NCBI RefSeq assembly: GCF_900129765.1
Contig: NZ_FQWU01000001.1
Coordinates: 1,054,001 to 1,118,000, forward strand
Length of the DNA: 64,000 nt
Direction: 5' to 3'
From: Massilia sp. CF038
GTDB taxonomy: Bacteria > Pseudomonadota > Gammaproteobacteria > Burkholderiales > Burkholderiaceae_D
Below the pieces are notes generated by a model that saw only the letters and a program-made list of their open reading frames with translations, made no database searches and had not been told where the DNA came from. A program made the position numbers and the translations under genes. How positions within the stretch are numbered: position 1 is the stretch's first letter; the number at the start of each line of letters is the position of its first letter. This document shows, piece after piece, positions 37,384 through 45,626 of the stretch.

Positions 37384-39081
37384 GTGTCATCGCATCAATA
37401 CGACTTTTGCCGGCTGCCAGAGCGCATCCAGCGCCAGCTGGCCCGGGGCATCACGGACGAGACCTACCGCTTGCAGGACGGGGGCACCCACCAATACTTC
37501 TACATTACGCGTGCCCTTGGGGCGCTGTTCTTTGCGTGGATGCTGGTCCTGTTGATGTCGTTCGAATTCGGGGTTCCTGGCAAGGATGCGCTGTGGGACA
37601 ACAAGGCGATCATGGTGCTCTACGCCTTTCTGCTGGTTGTGCTGGCCTATATTGGCGTGCGCGTCGTCCAGTTCCGCCGCCTGGACCGCTTGTTCGGCTT
37701 TCAGCCGGCGCAATACCTGTTTGGCTTTACCATGGTCGACGCGCGCCAGCGCATGCTCAAGGTATTCGACCTGACCCAGCTGGACGACCTGAAGGTCACA
37801 CACCAGCATATCAATGGCGTGTACGTGCAGACGGAATTCGCGTTCAAGTTCAAGGATCGCAGCAGCCGCAAGTGGATGGTGAGCGGTAAAAAGAAGGCCG
37901 AACGATTCTGGCAGAAGCTCGATGCTTTGCAGGCGCAGTCGCGCGGCGCGTTTGACCGCAACGACGTGGCGGCCTTGCTGCGGCTTGATCCGTTTTTCGA
38001 AATTCGCCGCAAGGGATGGGTTGCGCCGCAGGGTCCCGAACCGGAGCCGATGTCGCCAGTGCAGCGCGTGCTGGCCATGCCGGTGGCCGCTGCAATTCTC
38101 ATCGCGCTGGTTGCCACACCGGCCGTGTGGAGCGCGCGCAATGCCGTGGCCGATGTCGCCGTCTACAAGAATGCCAAACGCCTGGCCACGGAGGCCGCCT
38201 ACCAGGGCTACCTGTATGACGGCAAGTTCTACGTGGCCGAGATACGCGCGGCACTGCCACGGGTCGCGTTCGAGGAAGTGCGCAAGAAGAAATCGGTGAC
38301 CGAGCTGCGCAAAGTGCTGCAGCGCTATCCGAAAGCCGGTTTGAATGCGGACGTGGCCAAGGCGATTCATGTCCTGTACCAAAACGCGCTGGCAAAATTT
38401 GCCACGCAGGCTGCCACCGCCGATCCGGCGCTGCTGCCTTCGATGACACAGCTGCTGCAAGTGCTGGAACAGCGCGGCAACCCGCGTGTTGGCATTCGCT
38501 TTGTTCGCCCAACCAATGAAGCGATGGCCGAAATGGACCGCCGCATCAAGCTCAATCAAGGCAAGGCGAACGGCATGGACATCATTCCCGCTGCCAGCCA
38601 TTTCGGCAGCGACAGCGCGGCTGTGCGCGAAGCGCGCATTGTCAGCGGCCTGGTGGCCGGATTCCGCCAAGTGTTTTCGAATGATGTGCTGTCGCTTGAG
38701 GCGGCACCTGGCGAGGACGGCGCCCTGCCTGCACTGACGATCAACTATCAGATCGAGCCTTCAGGCGCCTTGTATACGCTGGAAAAAACCCAGCGTGGTT
38801 TTGTCGGTCTGGTCGCGCGTTTCCAGTCCGGCCTGCAAATTGGCCCCGATGCGCCGGCCTGGCGCTTCGAAATGGAAGTCGAGCCGCCCGATCACTTCCG
38901 CGTGGAGTATCAGCTGCCACCTGGCCAGGAGGCCAAGGGGCCCGCCGACAGCGCCGTGTATGCGGTGATGGCCGAGCGCGCCTTTGATGCCCTGGCCAGC
39001 AAGATGAGCGCCGCCTTCTTCCGGCCCGACAGCGCGGCCTTCCAGCGCATGAAGGGCAAGCCGGTGACGGCGCAGCGCTAG
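37384..39081 (+). CDS. membrane protein of unknown function
   Basis: The 565-residue protein has two N-terminal helices (about 44-60 and 76-94), a cytoplasmic segment with a PH-like strand pattern, a third helix (about 230-247) and a large C-terminal domain of about 310 residues. The C-terminal domain includes GIRFVRPTNEAMAEMDRRI and strand-rich TINYQIEPSGALYTLEKT. I recognise no family. The GTG start at 37384 has AGGGG upstream. It lies 105 bp after the methyltransferase and may be separate. Confidence 0.7.
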   Translation: MSSHQYDFCRLPERIQRQLARGITDETYRLQDGGTHQYFYITRALGALFFAWMLVLLMSFEFGVPGKDALWDNKAIMVLYAFLLVVLAYIGVRVVQFRRLDRLFGFQPAQYLFGFTMVDARQRMLKVFDLTQLDDLKVTHQHINGVYVQTEFAFKFKDRSSRKWMVSGKKKAERFWQKLDALQAQSRGAFDRNDVAALLRLDPFFEIRRKGWVAPQGPEPEPMSPVQRVLAMPVAAAILIALVATPAVWSARNAVADVAVYKNAKRLATEAAYQGYLYDGKFYVAEIRAALPRVAFEEVRKKKSVTELRKVLQRYPKAGLNADVAKAIHVLYQNALAKFATQAATADPALLPSMTQLLQVLEQRGNPRVGIRFVRPTNEAMAEMDRRIKLNQGKANGMDIIPAASHFGSDSAAVREARIVSGLVAGFRQVFSNDVLSLEAAPGEDGALPALTINYQIEPSGALYTLEKTQRGFVGLVARFQSGLQIGPDAPAWRFEMEVEPPDHFRVEYQLPPGQEAKGPADSAVYAVMAERAFDALASKMSAAFFRPDSAAFQRMKGKPVTAQR

Positions 39082-39128
39082 GCGCGTCTGGCGCTTTCAA
39101 TTGGCATCGGATCTGCTATATTGATCCG

Positions 39129-39721
39129 ATGCCTGTCACCGATCCCCGCATCGACGCCTACATCGCCAACGCCGCCCCGTTTGCGCAGCCCATTCTCGGC
39201 CATTTGCGCGCCGTGGTGCACGGCGCCTGTCCCGAGCTCACCGAAACAATCAAGTGGGCATGCCCCACTTTATGTATCAGGGTGCGATTCTGTGCAATAT
39301 GTCAGCCTTCAAGGCGCACTGCGCTTTCGGCTTCTGGAACGGGGGCACCATGTTCCCTGCTGGGCAGAAGGAAGCCATGGGACATCTGGGCCGGATCAGC
39401 GCGTTATCCGATCTGCCGCCGCCGGAAACGCTGCACACCTACATCAGGCAGGCGATGACATTGAGCGAGGCGGGCGTGGTGCGGGCGCGCCCGAAAACCG
39501 CCCCGCGCGCATTGCTGGTACCAGCCTATTTTGCCGAAGCGCTCAAGGCCAATCAGGCAGCGCGGCAGGTGTTCGACGCGGGCAGCCTGAGTTTTCGGCG
39601 CGAGTACGTCGACTGGCTCGAAGAAGCCAAGACCGAGCCGACCCGCCTGCGGCGCATGGCGCAGGCGCTCGTGTGGCTGGCCGAAGGCAAGGGCCGCAAC
39701 TGGAAATATCAGAATTGCTAG
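39129..39721 (+). pseudogene. DUF1801 (YdhG/YdeI-like) gene with -1 frameshift
   Basis: The reading frame starting at ATG 39129 gives MPVTDPRIDAYIANAAPFAQ...ELTETIKW and then leaves the family pattern. The remainder, GMPHFMYQGAILCNMSAF to the stop at 39721, lies in another frame. Restoring one G in the GGG at about 39253-39255 (TGGGCATG to TGGGGCATG) fuses them into a normal DUF1801 protein of about 197 residues with IKWGMPHF. It is either a recent pseudogene or a homopolymer sequencing error. Confidence 0.85.
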
Positions 39722-39749
39722 CGCCGTAACGGCGGCGCCGTCGCGGCGC

Positions 39750-40310
39750 TTAGCGCGGTACGAAAATAATCAGCCCGGTTGGCGTCACGCTGCGGAATCC
39801 CACTGCGCCATTCTTCGCCGTTCCCATCGACTGATCGCATGAATATGCCGGCGCCTGGAAGGGGACTTCCCGATTGTTTTGGTCTGCAATTTGCAACTGG
39901 CAGGAATTGGCGCCGTTGTTCAGCTTGAGCAAGGCGCGGTAAGACGTGTTCGCTTGCGGCGTGAAGGTGGCCGTCACGGAACAGTAGTCATTCCCGCCAG
40001 CGCCAAAGCGGGTCCAGGAGGTGGCCACGCTGGCAGTAAAGGGTTTTCCGGCCGGGATTTTGATCGTGCTGTGCTGATCCTGATCCTTCATGAAACCCTT
40101 CCTGGCGATCGACACCGACTTGGCGCAGGTGGTGGCATCCGCATAGGCGTTCACCAGGCTGATTTTCATTGTGGCCGCACCAGGCACGTCGTTGTGCACA
40201 AACACATCGAGCGTCGTACCCGATTCCTCGCCGCCGGCCGGCGTCTGGGTGGCGCATCCCGCCAGTGCCAGGGTGGCGCAGAGCAGGGCGGGGGACAATT
40301 TGTTCAGCAT
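39750..40310 (-). CDS. lipoprotein of unknown function
   Basis: The 186-residue protein has a lipobox (LALAGCATQT, Cys 19) and a mature beta-rich domain (TLDVFVHNDVPGAATMKISL, TFTPQANTSYRALLKL, SVTPTGLIIFVPR) with paired cysteines. The FTPQAxxxYR pattern recurs in the next lipoprotein gene (LRFTPEAGRRYVFV), so the two are probably distant paralogues. ATG 40310 is chosen because it places the signal peptide at the N-terminus. Confidence 0.75.
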   Translation of the reverse strand: MLNKLSPALLCATLALAGCATQTPAGGEESGTTLDVFVHNDVPGAATMKISLVNAYADATTCAKSVSIARKGFMKDQDQHSTIKIPAGKPFTASVATSWTRFGAGGNDYCSVTATFTPQANTSYRALLKLNNGANSCQLQIADQNNREVPFQAPAYSCDQSMGTAKNGAVGFRSVTPTGLIIFVPR

Positions 40311-40377
40311 GGATGCACTTTCTTGGAAGGTGGAGTCAGCAGACGTAATGATAGCAGGTGACCCTGCCCCTGGCGCC

Positions 40378-40794
40378 CTAGTGGCCGCACTCATCGGCTG
40401 CCCGCGTCAGCGCCTGCAGTTCCCGAATACCGATTCTCGTGCTCGGGTCCTCCAGCACAATCTGATTGAGGCACGACTCGTCCGCAGTATCGATCACAAA
40501 CACGTAACGCCGTCCCGCCTCGGGCGTAAAGCGAAGGCCAATGGCACACCGAACCTGACGCTCGCGCCGCTCAAACACAATGTGCAGGGGACGGCCCGCC
40601 GGGATGGCCGCAAAGCCATCGGCTGATGCGGCCAGCTGTGCCGTGCCGCTCGCCAGGCACAGCTGGCTGTTGATGACGGGAGAGGTCTTCAATTGCGCGG
40701 CTGGCATCCCGGCCTGGGATTGATACACCGGCGTGGCGCACCCCGCTGCGGTCAGAGCCGCCAGCATGCCCGCTGCAATAGCGCTACGGTTCAT
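40378..40794 (-). CDS. lipoprotein of unknown function, possible paralogue of neighbour
   Basis: The 138-residue protein has a lipobox (LTAAGCATPV, Cys 19) and a beta-rich mature part with AIPAGRPLHIVFERR and LRFTPEAGRRYVFVID, similar to the downstream lipoprotein (KIPAGKPFTASV, ATFTPQANTSYRALL). The start codon overlaps the stop of the preceding gene (TAATG), so the three small genes form an operon. Confidence 0.75.
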   Translation of the reverse strand: MNRSAIAAGMLAALTAAGCATPVYQSQAGMPAAQLKTSPVINSQLCLASGTAQLAASADGFAAIPAGRPLHIVFERRERQVRCAIGLRFTPEAGRRYVFVIDTADESCLNQIVLEDPSTRIGIRELQALTRAADECGH

Positions 40795-41264
40795 TACTGG
40801 TCCTCCTTGAGCTGCGCTTCGAGCTCGCGCAGCAGCTGCGCGGTGGACAGCAGCCCGGGGCCGGGCGCATCTTCCAGAAGAATATAGGCCAGGGCCGACG
40901 GCCGCTGCACCAGCGTGGTGACCTGCGGCGCGGCGCTGCGCTTGTCGGCAAGCGCATCGGGCAGACTTTGATACAGCGCGAAGTAGGGCTTGTTTGCCTG
41001 CGCAGCGATCTGGGCGCAGCGCAGCAGCGTTTCGAGACCGGCCCTGTGCATCGTGACGTGACGGCCGTGGTAGCGCACCGTAATCAGCCTGCCGGGACCT
41101 TGCTCCTCCCAGTAAGGTGCGGGCCGCAAGAAGGCCAGCGCGTCATTGCTTTTGGCGGGCAAGCAGGGGGCCAATGCCAACGCCAGGACCAGCGGCGCCA
41201 TACGCAATAGCGTGCGGCGCGCGGGCGCTGTGGCCAAGATGGAGTAAGACAGGAACGGGTGCAT
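40794..41264 (-). CDS. exported protein of unknown function
   Basis: The protein of about 156 residues has a signal or anchor (LRMAPLVLALALAPCLPA) after an unusually long basic N-terminus. The mature part includes PAPYWEEQGPGRLITVRYHG. The exact start is uncertain: ATG codons at 41270 and 41264 are both possible, and a later start at MAPLVLAL would give a more standard signal peptide. It leads the lipoprotein operon. Confidence 0.65.
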   Translation of the reverse strand: MHPFLSYSILATAPARRTLLRMAPLVLALALAPCLPAKSNDALAFLRPAPYWEEQGPGRLITVRYHGRHVTMHRAGLETLLRCAQIAAQANKPYFALYQSLPDALADKRSAAPQVTTLVQRPSALAYILLEDAPGPGLLSTAQLLRELEAQLKEDQ

Positions 41265-41384
41265 GGGCAACAGTATAGCCGTTCGAGCATCGCCTTCGCG
41301 AAGGCGGTGTGGGTTACTTATTGGTCTCGAACTTGCCGTATTCTGTGCGCTGTTCGACGACCGCGCCGATCCACTGGCGCCCGA

Positions 41385-41470
41385 ACATCGCCCTCGCGAA
41401 GGCGGGGGCCCATACCGCTTTTCCGAATTCGGACAGATGGCATGGGCCCCCGCCTCCGCGAGGGCGATGT
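41385..41470. repeat. palindromic element copy 5 (array unit 1)
   Basis: Arms ACATCGCCCTCGCGAAGGCG and CCTCCGCGAGGGCGATGT flank CTTTTCCGAATTCGGACAGA. The copy differs from copy 6 at only a few positions. Confidence 0.93.
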
Positions 41471-41526
41471 GGTGGTTTGCTTATTGGTGGCGAACTGGCC
41501 GACCGCGCCGATCGACTGCCGCCCGA

Positions 41527-41612
41527 ACATCGCCCTCGCGAAGGCGGGGGCCCATACCGCTTTTCCGAATTCGGACATATGGCATGGGCCCCCGCCTCCG
41601 CGAGGGCGATGT
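41527..41612. repeat. palindromic element copy 6 (array unit 2)
   Basis: This copy is nearly identical to copy 5, with the loop ending GGACATA instead of GGACAGA. Confidence 0.93.
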
Positions 41613-41668
41613 GGTGGTTTGCTTATTGGTGGCGAAATGGCCGACCGCGCCGATCCACTGGCGCCCGA

Positions 41669-41753
41669 ACATCGCCCTCGCGAAGGCGGGGGCCTATGCC
41701 ACTTTTCCGAATTCGGACAGATGGTATGGGCCCCCGCCTCCGCGAGGGCGATG
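41669..41753. repeat. palindromic element copy 7 (array unit 3)
   Basis: The copy ends GCGAGGGCGATGG, 6 bp before the stop codon of the M16 gene at 41760. It is slightly more diverged than copies 5 and 6. Confidence 0.92.
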
Positions 41754-41759
41754 GGGTGG

Positions 41760-43172
41760 CTACTTGTCGGTTGCGAACTGGCCGTATTCCTTGAGCTGCT
41801 CGGCCACCGCGCCCGGGTCACCCACCACGATGATGGACTGGCGCTCCGGCGCAAAATACTTCTTGCCCATCTCGCGTACCTGCTCGGGACTGACCTTTTC
41901 GATCTTGGTCACGTACTCGCCCAGGAACTCGGGTGGCAACCCAATCAGCCAGTTGCTGGCCAGCGTCGCGGCAACGGCCTTTTGCAGCTGGTTGTTGATC
42001 AGGTAGCCGCCGGCGACGTAGCGCTTGTTCATCTTCATCTCCGCTTCAGGCACCAGTTCGGTGCCGATCTTGCGGTATTCGCCGAAGAATTCCTTGAGGG
42101 CGGCGCCCGTGACTTCATTGCGCACATCCGCACCGCCGACGATGCCGCCGCCGTTCCGATAGGTGCGGGCACCGGCGCTGGCACCGTAGGTATAGCCTTT
42201 TTCTTCACGCAGATTGATGTTCACGCGGCTGCTGAAGCCACCACCGAGGATGGTGCTGGTCAGGCGCAGCGGCACCAGGTCGGCCGTGCTGGCAGGTACG
42301 CCCGTGCTGGCCAGGCGCACGGTCGACTGCACACTGCCTTCGCGCGTGAGCACCTGGCGCACCGGCTTGACCTCAGTCGGCGCCGGTGGCGTTTCGGCCA
42401 GTGCGGCGCCTTCGGCCTTCCAATCGCCAAACGCGGCGCCAGCCATCTTCATGGCCGCGTCGACCGTAACCGGGCCGGTGATGACGAGCAGCGCGCGGTC
42501 CGGACGGAAGCGCTTGCCGTGTTCGGCTTTCAGGTAGGCGTCGGTCACCGACGTGATCGATTCCACGGTGGCAGTGGTGGTGGCATACGGATGGTCGCCG
42601 TAGATCACTTTGTTCAGTGCGCGCTCGACCCGGAAACTAGGCTGCGCTTCGGATGCCTTCAGGCTTTGCAGCGCATTGCCCTTCGCCAGTTCCACCTCGC
42701 TGGCCGGGAACGAAGGGCTGCGCGCCACTTCGGCCAGCAGCTGCAGCATCGGGGCCGCGTTCGAAGTGAGGGCGTTGCCGAATACGGTCACGCCATCGTG
42801 GCTGGCGCTGGCGGCGACTGCACCGCCCAAGCCCTGCGCGGTTTCGGCGATGGCGCGCGAATCACGCTTGGTGGTGCCTTCGTTGAGCAAGGTGGCCAGC
42901 ATGCTGGCAAACGCAGGGTGCTGCTTGTCGTCGGCAGCGTAGCCGGCGCCGCGTACGGCCAGCACGAAGTCGACGCGGGGCAGGCCTTTGCGTGGCACCA
43001 CCCATACGGTCAAGCCATTGGCCAGGGTCTTCTTGGTGATCTGCGGGGCGGGAATCGGCTTGTCCTTGCCAAATGGCGGCAGCTTGGCCAGGGCCGCATC
43101 GACCTCGTTGGCAGCCTGCACGGCCGGGACAAACAGCATCGAAACAGCCAGTGTCAGCATCAGTTTTTTCAT
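41760..43172 (-). CDS. M16 peptidase-like protein lacking the zinc motif
   Basis: The 470-residue protein has a signal peptide (MKKLMLTLAVSMLFVPAVQA), two M16 halves and the R/Y substrate-binding motif in INLREEKGYTYGASAG. The first half reads HPAFASMLATLLNEGT where HxxEH is expected, so it cannot bind zinc and must be the non-catalytic partner of the next gene. M16B heterodimers of this kind are periplasmic proteases. Its 3' end has been copied into the adjacent tandem array. Confidence 0.92.
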   Translation of the reverse strand: MKKLMLTLAVSMLFVPAVQAANEVDAALAKLPPFGKDKPIPAPQITKKTLANGLTVWVVPRKGLPRVDFVLAVRGAGYAADDKQHPAFASMLATLLNEGTTKRDSRAIAETAQGLGGAVAASASHDGVTVFGNALTSNAAPMLQLLAEVARSPSFPASEVELAKGNALQSLKASEAQPSFRVERALNKVIYGDHPYATTTATVESITSVTDAYLKAEHGKRFRPDRALLVITGPVTVDAAMKMAGAAFGDWKAEGAALAETPPAPTEVKPVRQVLTREGSVQSTVRLASTGVPASTADLVPLRLTSTILGGGFSSRVNINLREEKGYTYGASAGARTYRNGGGIVGGADVRNEVTGAALKEFFGEYRKIGTELVPEAEMKMNKRYVAGGYLINNQLQKAVAATLASNWLIGLPPEFLGEYVTKIEKVSPEQVREMGKKYFAPERQSIIVVGDPGAVAEQLKEYGQFATDK

Positions 43173-43183
43173 GGATGCTCTCC

Positions 43184-44593
43184 TTAGTTCTTGGTAGCGG
43201 TAGGGGCGGGCGCGGTGGCCGGGGCAATGACCGGTGCCGGTGCCGGTTTCGGCGCCAGCTTGCGGTCGATGACGGTGCGGTTGGCGCGAGTCAGGTAAGT
43301 CGCGGCAGCGCGCTGCACGTCGGCCGAGGTCACGCCTTCAATCCAGCCCGGAATCTTGTTGACCACATTGGCGTCGCCCCACAGGGTCTGCAGCTTGGCC
43401 AGGGTGTCGGCGCGGTTGATGAAGGCTTCGTTGGTGTCGTACCAGTCGGCCAGCATGCGCGTCTTGACGCGCTTGAGGGTGGCGGCGTCGACGCCGTCCT
43501 TGATCACCTTGGCGATTTCTTCGTCAATGGCGGCCAGCATGGCGTCGGCGCTGGTATTGGGCTTGTACAGCGCGAACACGGTAAACAGGGTGGGGCCGTC
43601 GAACTCCCATGGGCTGGTCAGCCCGTACAGCGAGTCGATGTTGAGCGACAGCTCGCGGCCCTTGACCAGTCCCTGGTACAGGATCGACGCGTCACCGCCG
43701 GCCAGCAGCTCGCCCAGCACGGCCATCGGCGCCTGGTCCTTGCTGCCGCGGTCGGGCATTTTCCAGGCGGCGGCAATGGCCGGCACCTGGGCCAGGGTAT
43801 CGAACTGTTCGACCCGCTTCTCTGCGGTGTTCAGTGGCTCTTTGAAGTCCGTCATCGGCGGCGTGGCGCGCTTCGGAATGGCAGCGAAATACTTCTTGGC
43901 CAGGGCGAAACCCTGTTCTGGCGTGACGTCGCCAGCAATCGACAGCACGGCATTGTTGGGGCCATAGTAATCGCGGTGGAAGTTGCGCACATCGTCCAGG
44001 CTGGCGCCTTCCAGATCCTTGAAGCTGCCATAGCCGTCGTGATTGTTTTCCCACTTCTGGAAAGCCTGCTGCGAGATGTCGATCCACATGAAGCCGCCGT
44101 AGGGCTGGTTCTTCACGTTGACGCGGATTTCTTCCTTGACCACGTCCTGCTGGTTCTTCAGCGACGATTCACTGAAGTCGAGCGTCTTCATGCGGTCCGC
44201 TTCCAGCCAGAGGATGGAATCGAGGGCGGACACCGGTGCCGTTTCAATATAGTTGGTGAAGTCGGGACGGGTCGAGCCATTGTTGCGGCCACCGCCGCCA
44301 GTGATGGCTTTGTCGAATACGCCCTTGGGTGCGTTTGGCGTGCCCTGGAACATCAAGTGTTCGAACAGGTGGGCAAAGCCAGTACGGTTTTTCGGCTCCA
44401 GGCGCATGCCCACGTGGTACACCACGCTCACGCCAACGGTGGGCGAGCTGTGATCGGGGGAGACGATCACGGTCAGACCGTTATCGAGCTTCTTGACGCT
44501 GACCGGAATTTTCCAGCTGTCGGTGGACGCGGCCATGGCCGACAGTGACAGGGACAAGCCTGCCAGTAAAACAGGAACGTGACGCATACGCAT
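43184..44593 (-). CDS. M16 family zinc peptidase, catalytic subunit
   Basis: The 469-residue protein has a signal peptide (residues 1-21) and the inverted zinc motif HLFEH at 75-79 with the downstream glutamate expected in the helix beyond, then a second M16 domain. Together with the adjacent subunit (12-bp gap, same strand) it should form a heterodimeric periplasmic peptidase that degrades peptides. ATG 44593 is chosen; 44587 is possible. Confidence 0.93.
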   Translation of the reverse strand: MRMRHVPVLLAGLSLSLSAMAASTDSWKIPVSVKKLDNGLTVIVSPDHSSPTVGVSVVYHVGMRLEPKNRTGFAHLFEHLMFQGTPNAPKGVFDKAITGGGGRNNGSTRPDFTNYIETAPVSALDSILWLEADRMKTLDFSESSLKNQQDVVKEEIRVNVKNQPYGGFMWIDISQQAFQKWENNHDGYGSFKDLEGASLDDVRNFHRDYYGPNNAVLSIAGDVTPEQGFALAKKYFAAIPKRATPPMTDFKEPLNTAEKRVEQFDTLAQVPAIAAAWKMPDRGSKDQAPMAVLGELLAGGDASILYQGLVKGRELSLNIDSLYGLTSPWEFDGPTLFTVFALYKPNTSADAMLAAIDEEIAKVIKDGVDAATLKRVKTRMLADWYDTNEAFINRADTLAKLQTLWGDANVVNKIPGWIEGVTSADVQRAAATYLTRANRTVIDRKLAPKPAPAPVIAPATAPAPTATKN

Positions 44594-44939
44594 AAACACC
44601 TCAAAAAGAAAGCACTGAGAGCTGATAATCTTGCCCGAAACCAATGCCGCATGGATTGCCGGCGCGGCGAAGCATCTTATACCTTGCCATGGCAGGACAG
44701 CAAATCTTTTCAAATCGTTAAAATGGCATATATGCATATGGCGTAAGGCCTGCTTCCCGGTCAGCGTGCTGCTTCAAGATGGCGCTCCGTGTGCCAGCTT
44801 GGTGCTTCCGATGCCAGCCGATGCGCGCATTTGGTGAGCGCGGCCGCGGCCCCCGGGCAGGGGCACTGGCACGATTCATGCAAAGGACGTGGGATCGATG
44901 GCCGCGATCCGGCCCAACCCGCACGCAAAGGAGCGCGCC
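44594..44939. other. divergent intergenic region
   Basis: This 346-bp gap between the M16 peptidase and the signalling-hairpin gene holds no supported ORF. An AT-rich patch with the palindrome GCATATATGC at 44726-44735 may be part of a promoter. Nothing else stands out by eye. Confidence 0.4.
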
Positions 44940-45626
44940 ATGCTCGAACAGATCGTTACCATGGACACGGCGGCCGAAACCTCGTTTGCCGACCTCAAGC
45001 TCTCGGGCGATGTGTTTGGCGCGCTGATCAACCTGTCCGGCCGGCGCCGCTTCACGTCCCAGCGCGTGGTGCTGTATGCGGTGCTCGCCTCCATGGGCCA
45101 TGAGGGTGCCATTGCCACCGCGCGCGAAACGCTGGCGCAATTTCGCGATGCGCATCTCACGCTGGTGGAAGGCAAGCGCGGCTTGCCGGGCATTTTTTGC
45201 GGCCAGCTGCACGATGCCTACTTCGGTACCCTGCAGGGCGACCGCGTGATTCGCCAGTTCATCGACCTGGCCGATGCCACCCTGGCTGCCATTGTGGACG
45301 ATGCCAAGGGCGCGCCGGCCCTGCTCGACGAACTGGTGCGCAGTGCCACGCCCCTGCTCAGCGTCCTCAATGGCCTGACCCTGGTGTACGAGGAGCAGTC
45401 CAAGCGCCATGCGCAGACCCAGCGGCGGCAGTTGCAGTCCATGATGGGCAACATCAAAACCATCGCCCGCCAGGCGCGCATGGTCGCCTTCAACGCGCAG
45501 ATTGTGGCCGCGCGCGCGGGCAGCGAGGGCAAGGAGTTTGCCGCCGTGGCCAGCACCATGACCAGCATCACCGCTGAAATTGACGATCTCGCGCACGAAG
45601 CGCTGAACGGTTCGCTGGCCGCTTAA
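44940..45626 (+). CDS. soluble protein with truncated chemoreceptor-like signalling hairpin
   Basis: The 228-residue protein has no membrane segment. Its C-terminal 50 residues (IARQARMVAFNAQIVAARAG, EGKEFAAVASTMTSI) match the tip of the methyl-accepting signalling hairpin (IAxQTNLLALNAAIEAARAG). The N-terminal 150 residues are an unassigned helical domain. GGAG seven bases before ATG 44940 fixes the start. The hairpin is cut short compared with chemoreceptors, so CheA coupling is uncertain. Its stop shares TTAA with the convergent oxidoreductase stop. Confidence 0.75.
   Translation: MLEQIVTMDTAAETSFADLKLSGDVFGALINLSGRRRFTSQRVVLYAVLASMGHEGAIATARETLAQFRDAHLTLVEGKRGLPGIFCGQLHDAYFGTLQGDRVIRQFIDLADATLAAIVDDAKGAPALLDELVRSATPLLSVLNGLTLVYEEQSKRHAQTQRRQLQSMMGNIKTIARQARMVAFNAQIVAARAGSEGKEFAAVASTMTSITAEIDDLAHEALNGSLAA

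Larger units (their letters stand above)
41287..41759. repeat. 142-bp tandem array of palindromes plus M16 gene 3'-end copies
   Basis: Three palindromic elements start at 41385, 41527 and 41669, an exact 142-bp period, with a half element at 41287-41310. Between them lie decayed copies of the 3' end of the adjacent M16 gene (41314-41367; 41474-41526; 41616-41668). The first translates on the minus strand to GAVVEQRTEYGKFETNK then stop, against GAVAEQLKEYGQFATDK in the gene. The others read RQSIGAVGQFATNK-like, with internal deletions. The whole 490-bp gap between genes is this array; ORFs across it are spurious. Confidence 0.9.

Noticed and set aside
41287-41759. Possible CRISPR array
   Set aside because: The period is 142 bp with palindromic units of 86 bp and gene-derived spacers of similar sequence; no short unique spacers or cas genes are present.
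41259-43187. 642-codon plus-strand open frame across the tandem array and the M16 gene
   Set aside because: The first third is translation of the palindromic repeats (repeated [16 protein letters not shown]-like text) and the rest is antisense to the M16 peptidase.
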